Below, piece by piece: positions 49,500 to 58,933 of a stretch of DNA of 64,000 nt (position 1 is the first letter of the stretch; the number at the start of each line of letters is the position of its first letter). The DNA comes from Haemophilus sp. CCUG 60358 (lineage in GTDB: Bacteria > Pseudomonadota > Gammaproteobacteria > Enterobacterales > Pasteurellaceae). Both the position numbers and the translations under genes were made by a program. The notes under the pieces are model-generated. The model searched no databases, was not told the origin of the DNA, and saw only the letters and a program-made list of their open reading frames with translations. The stretch is from assembly GCF_001679485.1 (NCBI RefSeq), contig NZ_LZOZ01000014.1, forward strand, positions 267,484 through 331,483. The letters are read 5' to 3'.

Positions 49500-51455
49500 A
49501 TGCATAACAAATCTTATTTTGCTCTCCTTCCACTTCCATTTTTCTTATCTAATGCTTTTGCTGAAGATGCACAGCCTGTAACATTGTTGGATCCTATTGT
49601 GGTCACCGGTGTTACTCAGACGAATGCTAATTCAGTCAAACTTAATCCTAAAACAACGCTTCAACCTTTACCTGCTGGTGATGGAGCCGATTTACTACAA
49701 TCAGTAGCAAATATGAGCGTGATTCGCAAAGGGGGAAGTTCTGGAGATCCGCTCTTTAGAGGATTGGGGGGATCTCGTTTAAGTATTCAAGCGGATGATC
49801 AATTTATTTATGGAGGATGTAGCAATCGTATGGATCCTCCAACTGCTTATATTTTCCCATCCGCTTATGATGAAGTAGTTGTTACTAAAGGACCTCAAAC
49901 AGTCACACAAGGCACGGGTCTAGTGGCTGGAGCAGTACATTTTGTTCGTAAAGAACCTGAATTTGATACGCAAAACACTTATTTAAATGGCAGTGTAACC
50001 CTTGGTGGAAATAAACGCCGTGATGCTTATTTTGATGCGATGGCTGGTGGTAAATATGGTTATTTACGTACGAGTATGTCACACAATGAGGCAGGAAATT
50101 ACAAAGATGGCGATGGCAATCGAGTTCATTCCTCTTTTGAACGCCGTAATCAAATGTTACAGCTTGGTTTCACACCGACAGAAAATACCTTATTGACAGA
50201 AACTTATGAACGGAGTAGAGGCGAAGCAGCTTATGCAGATCGAATGATGGATGGGAGTAAGTTTGATCGTGATGCGTGGAATGTTCGATTTGTACAACGA
50301 AATATTACACCATGGTTCACTGAACTTGAATTACGCTACGGTCAAAGTAAGATAGATCACGTGATGGATACTTATAGTATGCGTTATTTAAGCATGATGG
50401 GAAATCAAGTTAAAAAAGCCATGAACCCAAAACGTGAAACAAATACGGGACACTTAAAGGCAACTTTTGATTGGCCGGATATTAATTTACAGATTGGCAT
50501 TGATTATATGCGTGACAAACACCTTGCGCGTATGGAAATGAAAGGGGAAGGTTACACGCATAAACCTTATCAACCGCAACAAAACTTCACCCAATGGGGC
50601 GGATTTGCAGAAGGAGCATGGACGATAAATGATAGCCGTAAATTCATTGCAGGTTATCGTTATGATGAAGTAAAGGCTGAATATGACACCTTAATGACAA
50701 ATCATCCGAATAAAAAACGTACTTATGATTTACATGCGGGCTTCTTCCGTTGGGAAGAAGAGATTAATGGCATTAAATATTATGCTGGTCTTGGTGTTGC
50801 AGAGCGTGCACCGGATTATTGGGAGCGCCGTGCAAGTCAAGTGTTGAATAAAGAACAAAACCGTCAAATTGATACGGGATTAATTTGGAAAAATGATGCC
50901 TTTGATTTTTCTGTATCGTTATTTGGTAGTGATATTCACGATTTTATCATGTTAGAACGGGTAGGTAAAAATGTCTCAGCTCGTAACATCAAGGCAACTC
51001 GATTAGGCGGCGAAATTGAAGGCAAATGGAGATTTGCTCGTCACTGGGAAATCGGTAGTAGTCTTGCTTATACTTATGGTAAAAATCGCACGGACGACCG
51101 TCCACTCGCTCAAACTCCACCATTAGAATGGAAAAACTCATTAACTTGGGATAATGAAACCTTGAGTGCAGGAGTTTTATGGCGATTGGTTTCGGCCCAA
51201 AAACGCTATGCAACGGGACAAGGCAACATTATTGGGCAGGACATCGGTGCTTCCGCTGGCTTTGGAACGTTATCCTTTAATACTGGGTGGAAAATTAATA
51301 AATATGCCACTTTGCAGGGCGGAATTGATAACTTATTTAATAAATCCTATGCAGAATTTGTAAGTAAAGGCGCAGATCCTTCAGCGGGGCTTCAAACTGT
51401 TCGAGTGAATGAGCCAGGACGTCAATATTGGTTACGTTTGCAAGTTCAATTCTAG
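49500..51455 (+). CDS. TonB-dependent copper receptor (OprC-like)
   Basis: The start at 49500, after AAAGGA, gives 651 residues. A signal peptide ends near AFA, a TonB box reads DPIVVTG, and the plug holds DPLFRGLGGSRLSIQ and GGCSNRMDPPTAYIF, the hallmark of copper receptors. C107-x3-M111 and H287-x-M289 match the four copper ligands I recall for Pseudomonas OprC (C143, M147, H323, M325), with the same 180-residue spacing. The barrel ends QYWLRLQVQF with C-terminal Phe. It probably imports copper across the outer membrane. Two unknown membrane proteins precede it. Confidence 0.88.
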   Translation: MHNKSYFALLPLPFFLSNAFAEDAQPVTLLDPIVVTGVTQTNANSVKLNPKTTLQPLPAGDGADLLQSVANMSVIRKGGSSGDPLFRGLGGSRLSIQADDQFIYGGCSNRMDPPTAYIFPSAYDEVVVTKGPQTVTQGTGLVAGAVHFVRKEPEFDTQNTYLNGSVTLGGNKRRDAYFDAMAGGKYGYLRTSMSHNEAGNYKDGDGNRVHSSFERRNQMLQLGFTPTENTLLTETYERSRGEAAYADRMMDGSKFDRDAWNVRFVQRNITPWFTELELRYGQSKIDHVMDTYSMRYLSMMGNQVKKAMNPKRETNTGHLKATFDWPDINLQIGIDYMRDKHLARMEMKGEGYTHKPYQPQQNFTQWGGFAEGAWTINDSRKFIAGYRYDEVKAEYDTLMTNHPNKKRTYDLHAGFFRWEEEINGIKYYAGLGVAERAPDYWERRASQVLNKEQNRQIDTGLIWKNDAFDFSVSLFGSDIHDFIMLERVGKNVSARNIKATRLGGEIEGKWRFARHWEIGSSLAYTYGKNRTDDRPLAQTPPLEWKNSLTWDNETLSAGVLWRLVSAQKRYATGQGNIIGQDIGASAGFGTLSFNTGWKINKYATLQGGIDNLFNKSYAEFVSKGADPSAGLQTVRVNEPGRQYWLRLQVQF

Positions 51456-51474
51456 GATTCTTCATAAACTAATA

Positions 51475-51506
51475 AAAAACGGATAACGAGGTTGTCCGTT
51501 TTTTAT
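51475..51506 (+). terminator. Terminator of the TonB receptor gene
   Basis: AAAAACGGATAAC and GTTGTCCGTTTTT pair with one wobble around a short loop, followed by T. Confidence 0.85.
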
Positions 51507-51574
51507 TTGAACAGATTTAAATTAAAGGAAAATTTTGTTAAATTAGACCGCACTTTTAGTCATAAACAAATATT

Positions 51575-52708
51575 ATGAAACAAAAAACTATTGAGCTTGC
51601 ACAAGCATTAATTCGTCGTCCCTCTATTAGCCCAAATGATGAGGGCTGTCAGCAATTGATTGCTGAGCGTTTGGAAAAACTCGGCTTTCAAATTGAATGG
51701 ATGCCTTTCAACGATACGTTAAATTTATGGGCGAAGCATGGTGCTGGTGAGCCTGTTATTGCCTTTGCAGGGCATACCGATGTGGTGCCGACAGGAGATG
51801 AAGCGCACTGGACTTATCCGCCGTTTTCTGCCGAAATTGTAGATGATGTGCTTTATGGTCGTGGTGCGGCAGATATGAAAGGCTCATTAGCAGCAATGAT
51901 TGTGGCGGCAGAAGAATATGTGAAAGCTAATCTGAATCATAAAGGAACGATTGCTTTGTTGATTACTTCTGACGAAGAGGCTGCCGCGAAAGATGGCACG
52001 GTACGTGTTGTCGAAACCTTAATGGCGCGCGGTGAGAAAATCACTTATTGCATGGTAGGCGAGCCATCTAGTTCAAAAACATTAGGCGATGTAGTCAAAA
52101 ATGGCCGTCGCGGTTCGATTACTGGTAACCTCTACATTCAAGGTATTCAAGGCCATGTGGCTTATCCTCATTTAGCGGAAAATCCAATTCACAAAGCCGC
52201 ACCTTTCTTGCAGGAATTAACCACCTATCAATGGGATAATGGTAATGAATTTTTCCCGCCAACTAGTTTACAAATTGCGAATATTCATGCAGGAACAGGG
52301 AGTAATAATGTCATCCCTGGTGAGCTTTATGTGCAATTCAATTTACGTTATTGTACGGAAGTGACCGATGAAGGCATTAAGCAGAAAGTGGCGGAAATGC
52401 TTGAAAAACATGATTTGAAATACCGTATTGATTGGAATTTATCGGGTAAACCATTTTTAACGAAACCAGGCAAATTATTAGATGCATTAACGACGGCTAT
52501 TGAGCAAACAACCGGTATTGCACCACAAGCAGAAACAGGCGGTGGCACCTCTGATGGGCGTTTTATTGCGTTAATGGGCGCTGAAGTGGTGGAGTTTGGG
52601 CCGCTTAATGCGACGATTCATAAAGTGAATGAATGTGTAAACGTTGATGATCTTGCCAAGTGCGGTCAGATTTATCATCAAATGTTAGTGAATTTATTGG
52701 ACAAGTAA
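51575..52708 (+). CDS. dapE: Succinyl-diaminopimelate desuccinylase
   Basis: DapE (377 residues) is a dizinc M20 hydrolase that cleaves N-succinyl-L,L-DAP to L,L-DAP and succinate, for lysine and peptidoglycan. [33 protein letters not shown] and [11 protein letters not shown] carry the metal ligands and catalytic Glu. An uptake signal just upstream (near 51547) may lie in the leader. It precedes a D-Ala-D-Ala carboxypeptidase by one base. Confidence 0.97.
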   Translation: MKQKTIELAQALIRRPSISPNDEGCQQLIAERLEKLGFQIEWMPFNDTLNLWAKHGAGEPVIAFAGHTDVVPTGDEAHWTYPPFSAEIVDDVLYGRGAADMKGSLAAMIVAAEEYVKANLNHKGTIALLITSDEEAAAKDGTVRVVETLMARGEKITYCMVGEPSSSKTLGDVVKNGRRGSITGNLYIQGIQGHVAYPHLAENPIHKAAPFLQELTTYQWDNGNEFFPPTSLQIANIHAGTGSNNVIPGELYVQFNLRYCTEVTDEGIKQKVAEMLEKHDLKYRIDWNLSGKPFLTKPGKLLDALTTAIEQTTGIAPQAETGGGTSDGRFIALMGAEVVEFGPLNATIHKVNECVNVDDLAKCGQIYHQMLVNLLDK

Positions 52709-52709
52709 G

Positions 52710-53390
52710 ATGAAATTAACGCCTGAAATGTTAACTGGCAAATCTCGTGAACATTTGATTAATTTGCCTACACCTCATTCTCCGAATCATTTTTTGCAAG
52801 CAGAGGCAATGAAAGCGTTTCAAGGATTGCAGCAAAGTGCGGTCAAAAATGGCTTTAATTTGCAACCCGCGAGTAGCTTTCGTGATTTTGAACGTCAACA
52901 ACTCATTTGGAACGGTAAATTTAACGGTGAACGCAAGGTTCATGATGATGCGGGAAATCCATTAGATTTAGCGTTGTTAGATGATTGGCAAAAAGCACAG
53001 GCCATTTTACGTTGGTCAGCGCTCCCAGGGGGAAGTCGTCATCATTGGGGAACAGAAATCGATATTTTTGATCCTGATCTTTTGCTTCAAGGTCAATCTT
53101 TACAACTTGAACCTTGGGAATATGAAAAGGGTGGTTATTTTTTTGAACTTAGTGAATTTCTTACTGAAAATCTACCGCACTTTGATTTTGCTTTGCCATT
53201 TATCAGTCAGCCAGAAGGTAAAAAAATTGGCCGAGAGCCTTGGCATATTAGCTATTTACCGTTGGCAGAGCAGGCATCACGATTATTTACGCCAGATGTG
53301 CTATTGCAGGTTTGGCAGCATGAAACCGTGGCTGGAAAAGAAACGTTAATTGCACATTTGCCTGAGATTTTTGAGCAGTATGTGGTTTAA
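52710..53390 (+). CDS. M15-family D-alanyl-D-alanine carboxypeptidase (VanY-like)
   Basis: The 226-residue protein has the M15 zinc motif SRHHWGTEIDIFD (H-x6-D) and the later EPWHISY with the third ligand and the catalytic Glu. SSFRDFERQQLIW is the typical upstream block. No signal peptide is obvious, so it may act in the cytoplasm or be exported by another route. It follows dapE by one base, which links it to cell-wall precursor metabolism. Confidence 0.85.
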   Translation: MKLTPEMLTGKSREHLINLPTPHSPNHFLQAEAMKAFQGLQQSAVKNGFNLQPASSFRDFERQQLIWNGKFNGERKVHDDAGNPLDLALLDDWQKAQAILRWSALPGGSRHHWGTEIDIFDPDLLLQGQSLQLEPWEYEKGGYFFELSEFLTENLPHFDFALPFISQPEGKKIGREPWHISYLPLAEQASRLFTPDVLLQVWQHETVAGKETLIAHLPEIFEQYVV

Positions 53391-53391
53391 T

Positions 53392-53418
53392 AAAAACGCA
53401 GCAAGTCGCTGCGTTTTT
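53392..53418. terminator. Bidirectional terminator between the M15 gene and rapZ
   Basis: AAAAACGCAGC (53392-53402) and GCTGCGTTTTT (53408-53418) pair around a 5-base loop, with A and T runs outside both arms. Confidence 0.9.
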
Positions 53419-53429
53419 TTATGGTTTGA

Positions 53430-54278
53430 TTAATTCTTTTCCAAGGATTTATGTTGAATTTTCACATTCTTGCCTTTGGCTTGGAAATATTCACCAATTT
53501 GTTGAGCGATGTAAACAGAACGATGTTTGCCACCCGTACAACCAATGGCAATGGTTAAATAGCTTCGATTATTTTGCTCTAACATCGGTAACCACGTTTC
53601 AATGTAATTACGCGTTTGGTAGATAAAATTATTCACTTCATCATGTGCAAGTAAAAATTGTGCAACGGGTTCATCAAGCCCTGTCATTGGACGAAGTTCT
53701 GGATCCCAGTGCGGGTTAGGTAGAAAACGCACATCAAAGACATAATCGGCATCAAGCGGAATGCCATATTTAAAGCCAAACGATTCAACCACGATTTTAA
53801 GCTCTTTATCTGTATTACCCCGTAAAACCTCTCTTAAACGTTCAGATAACGAATGAGTAGAAAGAGGTGCGGTATCAATAATAAAATTAGCATGTTGAAT
53901 TAACGGTTCAAGTTGCTGATATTCTAAATCAATCGCTGATTCAAGTGGGAGATCTTGTGCTGAAAGTGGATGAAGACGACGTGAATCGCTGTAACGACGA
54001 ATAAGTGTACTACGATCGCTGTCCAGAAAGATGATTTTGACAGAATAAGTGGCTTGAATATCTGTCAGAATCTTGTCTAAATCAGCACTTGAATGAGGAA
54101 GATTTCGAATATCAAGACTGATGGCAACAGCTGTTTGAGTTTTGGCGAGAATATTGGTGAGTTGAGGAAGTAAATCGAGAGGGAGATTATCCACGCAATA
54201 ATAGCCCATATCTTCCAAAGCTCGTAATGCGACAGATTTCCCCGCACCAGAGCGACCGCTGATAATAATAATTTCCAT
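53430..54278 (-). CDS. rapZ: RNase adapter / GTP-binding protein RapZ
   Basis: RapZ (282 residues, E. coli 284) has the N-terminal Walker [15 protein letters not shown] (8-21), [20 protein letters not shown] and a C-terminal RNA-binding domain ([34 protein letters not shown]). In enterics it delivers the sRNA GlmZ to RNase E, to control glucosamine-6-phosphate synthase and so peptidoglycan and LPS precursors. It is the last gene of the lptC-lptA-lptB-ptsN-rapZ run. Confidence 0.96.
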   Translation of the reverse strand: MEIIIISGRSGAGKSVALRALEDMGYYCVDNLPLDLLPQLTNILAKTQTAVAISLDIRNLPHSSADLDKILTDIQATYSVKIIFLDSDRSTLIRRYSDSRRLHPLSAQDLPLESAIDLEYQQLEPLIQHANFIIDTAPLSTHSLSERLREVLRGNTDKELKIVVESFGFKYGIPLDADYVFDVRFLPNPHWDPELRPMTGLDEPVAQFLLAHDEVNNFIYQTRNYIETWLPMLEQNNRSYLTIAIGCTGGKHRSVYIAQQIGEYFQAKGKNVKIQHKSLEKN

Positions 54279-54309
54279 CTGCGTGATTCCTTATGGTTAG
54301 TCGGTTAGG

Positions 54310-54828
54310 TTATACCTCTTGAGGTTCAATATTATCTAAATTTGTGTCGTCTTCAGATTCCTCTGAATGATCGGCACATTCAAAAATTTGCCAAATTTCA
54401 TCCGCACTTTGTGCTGAACGAAGTTGTTTAATTAAGTTTTTATCCGTTAATTTTTCATTGAGTTCTGCGAGAACAGGAATATATTCTTGGCAGAGATTTT
54501 CAGGTACAAGCACAGCAAAAACGATATCCACCGGTTTATTATCAGCCGCATCATATTCAACAGGCGTTTCTAATTGCATAAATACCGTTAGGATTTTATC
54601 TGACACAGTAGCAGGTAACTTGGCTTTAGGCATGGCAACACCATTGCCCAATCCTGAATTACCTAATTTTTCCCGCTCAAATAAACATTCAAAACAGGCC
54701 TGTTCACCATTTTCGCATTGAAGTTTTTCAACAACGAAAGCGGCAATAGATTCAAATAATCGTTTCTTGCTAGAAAAAGCAACCCCCTGACGAATATCAT
54801 CAGGGGAGAGCAATGTTGTAAATTTCAT
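54310..54828 (-). CDS. ptsN: PtsN-like EIIA(Ntr) protein lacking the phospho-acceptor histidine
   Basis: The 172-residue protein matches E. coli PtsN in order: LLSPDDIRQGVAFSSKKRLFE, REKLGNSGLGNGVAMP, and FMQLETPVEYDAADNKPVDIVFAVLVPE. The E. coli active site is GIAIPH73GKL; here it is GVAMPK68AKL (codon at 54625-54627, AAA on the minus strand). The only His in the whole protein is far downstream. It cannot be phosphorylated in the usual way, so it must work as a fixed-state regulator, or be a relic. It has an acidic C-terminal extension. Confidence 0.92.
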   Translation of the reverse strand: MKFTTLLSPDDIRQGVAFSSKKRLFESIAAFVVEKLQCENGEQACFECLFEREKLGNSGLGNGVAMPKAKLPATVSDKILTVFMQLETPVEYDAADNKPVDIVFAVLVPENLCQEYIPVLAELNEKLTDKNLIKQLRSAQSADEIWQIFECADHSEESEDDTNLDNIEPQEV

Positions 54829-54831
54829 CGG

Positions 54832-55557
54832 TTATAGTTTAAATTGTTCGCCTAAATAGACACGTTTGACGTGCTCATCATTCATGACTTCTTCCGGTGT
54901 GCCGGTCGCGATAATTTTCCCTTCACCAACAATGTAAGCGCGTTCACAAACATCAAGGGTTTCGCGTACGTTATGGTCGGTAATTAACACGCCTAAGCCA
55001 CGATTACGGAGATCCGTGATGATTTTCTTAATATCCGTCACCGAAATAGGGTCAACACCCGCAAAAGGTTCATCTAGTAAAATGAATTTAGGATTTGCCG
55101 CTAAGGCGCGTGCAATTTCCACACGACGACGTTCACCACCAGAAAGCGATTGTCCCAGGCTATCACGAATATGTCCAATGTTGAATTCATCAATTAACTC
55201 ATCCGCTCTCTCTCTGCGTTGTTCTGCAGTGAGATCTTTGCGAATTTCTAATACCGCCATAAGATTTTCATACACCGTTAAACGACGGAAAATAGAGGCT
55301 TCTTGTGGTAAATAGCCAATTCCTCGACGAGCACGTTCATGCATAGGTAATACGCTAATATCATCGCCATCAATGGTGATTTTTCCCTGATCATGACGCA
55401 CTAAACCGACGACCATGTAGAAAGTAGTGGTTTTACCTGCACCATTTGGACCAAGTAGGCCAACAATTTCATTGGAGTTTACGGTCAAACTCACATCAGA
55501 AACCACTTTTCGGCTCTTATAACTTTTTGCGAGAAATTCAGCTTGTAATACAGACAT
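54832..55557 (-). CDS. lptB: LPS export ABC ATPase LptB
   Basis: LptB (241 residues) powers LPS extraction from the inner membrane with LptFG. Walker A is [12 protein letters not shown] (36-47), the signature is [15 protein letters not shown] and Walker B is [16 protein letters not shown]. The C-terminal GEQFKL tail is typical. It sits 3 bases after lptA. LptF and LptG are not in the window. Confidence 0.98.
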   Translation of the reverse strand: MSVLQAEFLAKSYKSRKVVSDVSLTVNSNEIVGLLGPNGAGKTTTFYMVVGLVRHDQGKITIDGDDISVLPMHERARRGIGYLPQEASIFRRLTVYENLMAVLEIRKDLTAEQRRERADELIDEFNIGHIRDSLGQSLSGGERRRVEIARALAANPKFILLDEPFAGVDPISVTDIKKIITDLRNRGLGVLITDHNVRETLDVCERAYIVGEGKIIATGTPEEVMNDEHVKRVYLGEQFKL

Positions 55558-55560
55558 CGG

Positions 55561-56079
55561 TTATTTTTTACCTTTTTGTTGTAATTGGGTCGGAATTAAG
55601 ACGGTTTGCACACGTGATTTTCCATTACCATTGGCTTTTAACTGTTGTTTTTTCACATCATAAGTGATGCGTTCACCGTTAATTTTGCTATCTAATTGTT
55701 TTAATTCAGCATTACCGGTCAATGTTAAGAATTCAGTGCCTAAATCGTAGTGAACTTTATTCGCTCTACCGTCAACAGGCTTACCATCATCAAGTTGTTG
55801 GTGGAAGGTAACAGGGCTACCAAATGCTTCAACAGTTTCTTTTTTACCTGAATTTTCTGGTGGGCGAGTAATGACTACTTTATTGGCTTTAATCAAAATG
55901 GAACCTTGCGTAATCACAACGTTATCCGTAAAGGTTACTACGCTGTTCTCCATATCTAAAGATTGATTATCTGAGACAATATTAATCGGTTTATTGGTAT
56001 CGTCTTTTAACGCAAAAGCAGACAAAGAAGTCATCATTAACGCCGTTAAAAGCAGAATTTTATTGTTTGTTGATTTCAT
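55561..56079 (-). CDS. lptA: Periplasmic LPS transport protein LptA
   Basis: LptA (172 residues) has a signal peptide (about 1-23, SAFA) and the repeating beta-jellyroll of the LptA/OstA fold (PINIVSDNQSLDMENSVVTFTDNVVITQGSIL...), which forms the LPS bridge between LptC and LptD. The coding start overlaps the end of lptC by 20 bases, suggesting coupling. The C-terminus is a basic Lys-rich tail. Confidence 0.96.
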   Translation of the reverse strand: MKSTNNKILLLTALMMTSLSAFALKDDTNKPINIVSDNQSLDMENSVVTFTDNVVITQGSILIKANKVVITRPPENSGKKETVEAFGSPVTFHQQLDDGKPVDGRANKVHYDLGTEFLTLTGNAELKQLDSKINGERITYDVKKQQLKANGNGKSRVQTVLIPTQLQQKGKK

Positions 56080-56668
56080 AATATGTTTTTACCTGTTCCT
56101 TTAGAGTTGCAACTTGCTGACGTAAATTTCCGACGAGGTTCAATCCACTCGAGTTAAAGTTTAATCCGTTAATTTTTACTTGTGTATTGGAAGTAATGTC
56201 TTGTGTTTTTAAATTAATTACTGCGGCTTCAGTCTCAACACGTTGTAGGCGAGATAACGGATCAAGGCTCTCGGCAATCACGCCACCTTCAAGATAGAGC
56301 ATTTGATCTTTCGTTAATTTTGCCTTTTTCGCGCTAAGTTTCCAATTTTGTTTTTCTAATTGAATTTTATCGGTTTTCGCTTCTTTATCTTTATTGTCCA
56401 AAGAGACATCAAAAAGATAGACTAACGGCGAAATAAAATCCGTATGGCCGTCTTGCGTGTAATATTCCACTTTGTCGGAAATCGCGAGATACTGTTTTTT
56501 ACCTTCAGGTGAGAATACAGTGGTTTCCATTTTATTACCGACGTATTCTGGGCTATCAGGCTTTTTAATGAGGCTTTGTAAATCGCTATGATCTTGATTA
56601 AGCGAATAATACCAGCCTAATAAAGCGAGGGCGATGACACCTAAAATAATATTCCAACGAATATTCAT
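56060..56668 (-). CDS. lptC: LPS export protein LptC
   Basis: The start at 56668, after AAAGGA, gives 202 residues (MNIRWNIILGVIALALLGWYY); upstream in-frame codons are rejected. It has one N-terminal transmembrane helix (about 5-23) and a periplasmic OstA-like domain with GLNFNSSGLNLVGNLRQQVA. It receives LPS from LptB2FG and passes it to LptA. It is first in the lptCAB-ptsN-rapZ operon. Confidence 0.95.
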   Translation of the reverse strand: MNIRWNIILGVIALALLGWYYSLNQDHSDLQSLIKKPDSPEYVGNKMETTVFSPEGKKQYLAISDKVEYYTQDGHTDFISPLVYLFDVSLDNKDKEAKTDKIQLEKQNWKLSAKKAKLTKDQMLYLEGGVIAESLDPLSRLQRVETEAAVINLKTQDITSNTQVKINGLNFNSSGLNLVGNLRQQVATLKEQVKTYYEINKQ

Positions 56669-56749
56669 AAATAACGTTTTTTCCTTTCTAAAAGGGTAGC
56701 CAATCATAGCACTTTTTTGACACAATGTGCGGTCAAAAATAGCGGTATT

Positions 56750-57286
56750 TTAGTCTTCTAAAATGAGTGTTTTTAAGATCTGATAAATCTCGCGATAAGC
56801 TTTTGACGGCTTATTTTGTTCCTTCTCTTTTTGTGCTGCACGAATCAAATTACGTAATTGTTGGCGATCTGCAGAAGGATGTTCATTTAACAAATCAGTC
56901 AGAGCCGCATCACCTTTTGCAATCAATTCATCACGTAAGATTTCCAACTTATGCAGCATAGCTTGTTGCTGATTATGTTTGTTTTCAATTTTTTCTAAAG
57001 CTTCACGAATAGGCTCTGCATCAATTGAGCGTAAGAGCTTACCGATGTATTGCAATTGGCGACGACGCGCCTCTTTTTGCAGGCGTTGTGCTAATTCAAT
57101 GGCATCTTTCAAGCTATCGTCTAGTGGAACCTTAGTCAGATTTGCTTTGGTTAAGTTCACCAATTTCTCGCCGAGCTGTTTTAAATCCTCAGCATCGCGT
57201 TTGATTTCACTTTTGCTTACCCAAATAATCTCTTCTTGGTCTTCATCTTCCCAATCAAAGGCTTCTTTTTTCTTCCGTTTTGCCAT
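56750..57286 (-). CDS. darP: Ribosome-associated protein DarP (YjgA)
   Basis: The 178-residue, highly charged helical protein matches DarP, formerly YjgA, an assembly factor of the 50S subunit peptidyl-transferase centre. The basic-acidic N-terminus [19 protein letters not shown] and [16 protein letters not shown] block are typical, with a helical C-terminus. It is divergent from pmbA, an arrangement also seen in E. coli. Confidence 0.94.
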   Translation of the reverse strand: MAKRKKKEAFDWEDEDQEEIIWVSKSEIKRDAEDLKQLGEKLVNLTKANLTKVPLDDSLKDAIELAQRLQKEARRRQLQYIGKLLRSIDAEPIREALEKIENKHNQQQAMLHKLEILRDELIAKGDAALTDLLNEHPSADRQQLRNLIRAAQKEKEQNKPSKAYREIYQILKTLILED

Positions 57287-57374
57287 TCTGTTACCTTATG
57301 AAAAATTTGGTGCATTTTAGCATAAACTTTCAAAATAAGATAAAATGGCGCAAATTTTTAATAGGATTATCACC

Positions 57375-58730
57375 ATGAAAACAGCAGAAAATTTAACCGC
57401 ACTTTTAAAATCTCAAGAGCAAACATTGCGTGATGCAGTCAGTTTTGCGATTGAAACCGCCCAGAAAGCGGGAGCCACCGCAGAAGTTGGCGTTACAAAA
57501 GTGAGTGGTTTATCGGTTTCAACCCGTCTGCAAGAGATTGAAAATGTTGAATTTACTAACGATGGGGCATTAGGTATTTCCGTTTATTTAGGCCAACAAA
57601 AAGGTAATGCCTCTACTTCAGATTTAAGTGAAGAAGCGATTAAAAACACCGTTGAAGCCGCGCTCGCTATTGCAAAATATACCTCACCAGATGATTGCAC
57701 AGGGCTAGCAGATAAAGAACTAATGGCTTTTGAAGCGCCCGATTTAGAACTTTATCATGGGGCAAGTGTTGATGTTGAACAGGCTACAAAATTAGCTTTA
57801 GAGGCTGAAAAATCAGCGTTGGAATACGATGCTAAAATCGTGAATAGTAACGGTGCAAGTTTTAATTCACATACTGGCGTGCGTGTTTATGGCAATACAC
57901 ACGGCATGCTACAAAGTTACTTATCTAGCCGCTATTCTTTATCTTGTTCGGTGATTGGTGGAGAGCTAGATCAACTGGAAAATGACTACGAGTACACGGT
58001 TTCACGTGAGTTTGATGCGCTTTCTTCCGCGGATTGGGTAGGACAAAATTGCGCGAAAAAAGTGATCGCGCGTTTAAATCCACAGAAATTAAGCACGCGC
58101 GAAGTGCCCGTGATTTTCTTAAATGATGTGGCCACAGGATTAATTTCTCATTTAACGGGCGCGATTAGTGGCGGCAGCTTATATCGCAAATCCAGTTTCT
58201 TGCTCGATCATCTTGGAAAACAAGTATTGCCAGATTGGTTCCAAATCAGTGAGCGTCCTCATTTGTTAAGACGTTTAGCCTCTACGCCTTTTGATAGCGA
58301 AGGGGTTCGCACACAGAATCTTGAAATTATTCAAGATGGCGTGTTGCAAACCTATTTGCTCACCAGTTACAGCGGTAGAAAAATGGGCATGCAAAGTACT
58401 GGGCATGCAGGCGGTATTCACAACTGGCTCGTGAAACCAAATTTAACGGGCGGATTGACCGCACTTTTACGTCAAATGAGCACTGGTTTATTGGTTACCG
58501 ATGTCATGGGACAAGGTGTCAATATTGTGACCGGGGATTATTCTCGTGGCGCAGCCGGTTTCTGGGTGGAAAATGGCGAGATCCAATATCCAGTTGCTGA
58601 AATTACGATTGCGGGTCAATTGCAGGATATGTTAAAAAATATTGTGGCAGTAGCAGATGATGTTGAACATCGTTCCAATATTCAAACCGGTTCAATCTTG
58701 TTAGATAAGATGAAAATTTCAGGAAATTAA
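57375..58730 (+). CDS. pmbA: Metalloprotease-like TldE/PmbA
   Basis: The start at 57375 gives 451 residues (E. coli 450). PmbA pairs with TldD as a heterodimeric protease that matures microcin B17 and degrades CcdA. The family C-terminal motif [26 protein letters not shown] is complete. The metal is held by TldD, which is not in this window. TAGGATTATC precedes the ATG. Uptake signals are near 57395 and 58457. A candidate sRNA begins 64 bases after the stop. Confidence 0.96.
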   Translation: MKTAENLTALLKSQEQTLRDAVSFAIETAQKAGATAEVGVTKVSGLSVSTRLQEIENVEFTNDGALGISVYLGQQKGNASTSDLSEEAIKNTVEAALAIAKYTSPDDCTGLADKELMAFEAPDLELYHGASVDVEQATKLALEAEKSALEYDAKIVNSNGASFNSHTGVRVYGNTHGMLQSYLSSRYSLSCSVIGGELDQLENDYEYTVSREFDALSSADWVGQNCAKKVIARLNPQKLSTREVPVIFLNDVATGLISHLTGAISGGSLYRKSSFLLDHLGKQVLPDWFQISERPHLLRRLASTPFDSEGVRTQNLEIIQDGVLQTYLLTSYSGRKMGMQSTGHAGGIHNWLVKPNLTGGLTALLRQMSTGLLVTDVMGQGVNIVTGDYSRGAAGFWVENGEIQYPVAEITIAGQLQDMLKNIVAVADDVEHRSNIQTGSILLDKMKISGN

Positions 58731-58745
58731 TAATTTTTTTAAAAA

Positions 58746-58760
58746 TGATAATAATTCTTA
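58746..58760 (+). promoter_or_regulatory. Fur-box-like site at the sRNA promoter
   Basis: TGATAAT-A-ATTCTTA matches the 7-1-7 Fur motif with two deviations in the right half. It abuts the -35 box of the sRNA promoter (58761-58766), a position in which iron-bound Fur would block initiation. Confidence 0.6.
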
Positions 58761-58788
58761 TTGACATGTAATTTCTTTCTGCTACTAT
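58761..58788 (+). promoter_or_regulatory. Strong sigma-70 promoter of the candidate sRNA
   Basis: A perfect TTGACA (58761-58766) and TACTAT (58783-58788) are 16 bp apart. Transcription should begin near 58795. Confidence 0.8.
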
Positions 58789-58794
58789 ACGCAC

Positions 58795-58892
58795 ATCTGT
58801 TTAGTAGCGATTGCAGATTGCTCCAACAGGTAGAGTAGAAAGTAAATTCGTTAGGGTTAAAAAGGCTGAAGGTTTAAACTTCAGCCTTTTTT
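58795..58892 (+). ncRNA. Candidate Fur-repressed small RNA between pmbA and hpt
   Basis: A near-consensus promoter, with Fur-like site, is followed about 98 bases later by an intrinsic terminator: AAAGGCTGAAG (58861-58871), loop GTTTAAA, CTTCAGCCTTT (58879-58889), then T. No ribosome site or reading frame with coding character occupies the transcript. This is the layout of iron-starvation sRNAs such as RyhB and the Haemophilus HrrF; I could not compare with HrrF sequence. The segment GATTGCTCC (58816-58824) faintly resembles the RyhB pairing region. Confidence 0.72.
58861..58892 (+). terminator. Terminator of the candidate sRNA
   Basis: An 11-bp stem (AAAGGCTGAAG / CTTCAGCCTTT) with a 7-base loop and T6 tract, 40 bases before the hpt start, so hpt would need read-through or its own promoter. 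Confidence 0.88.
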
Positions 58893-58933
58893 ATTGTAGA
58901 ATACGCAAACGATTAAATAAAAAAGGAAAGACT

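Noticed and set aside
58811..58933. N-terminal extension of hpt
   Set aside because: It runs through the sRNA body and terminator and has no ribosome site; AAAGGA and ATG at 58934 are convincing.
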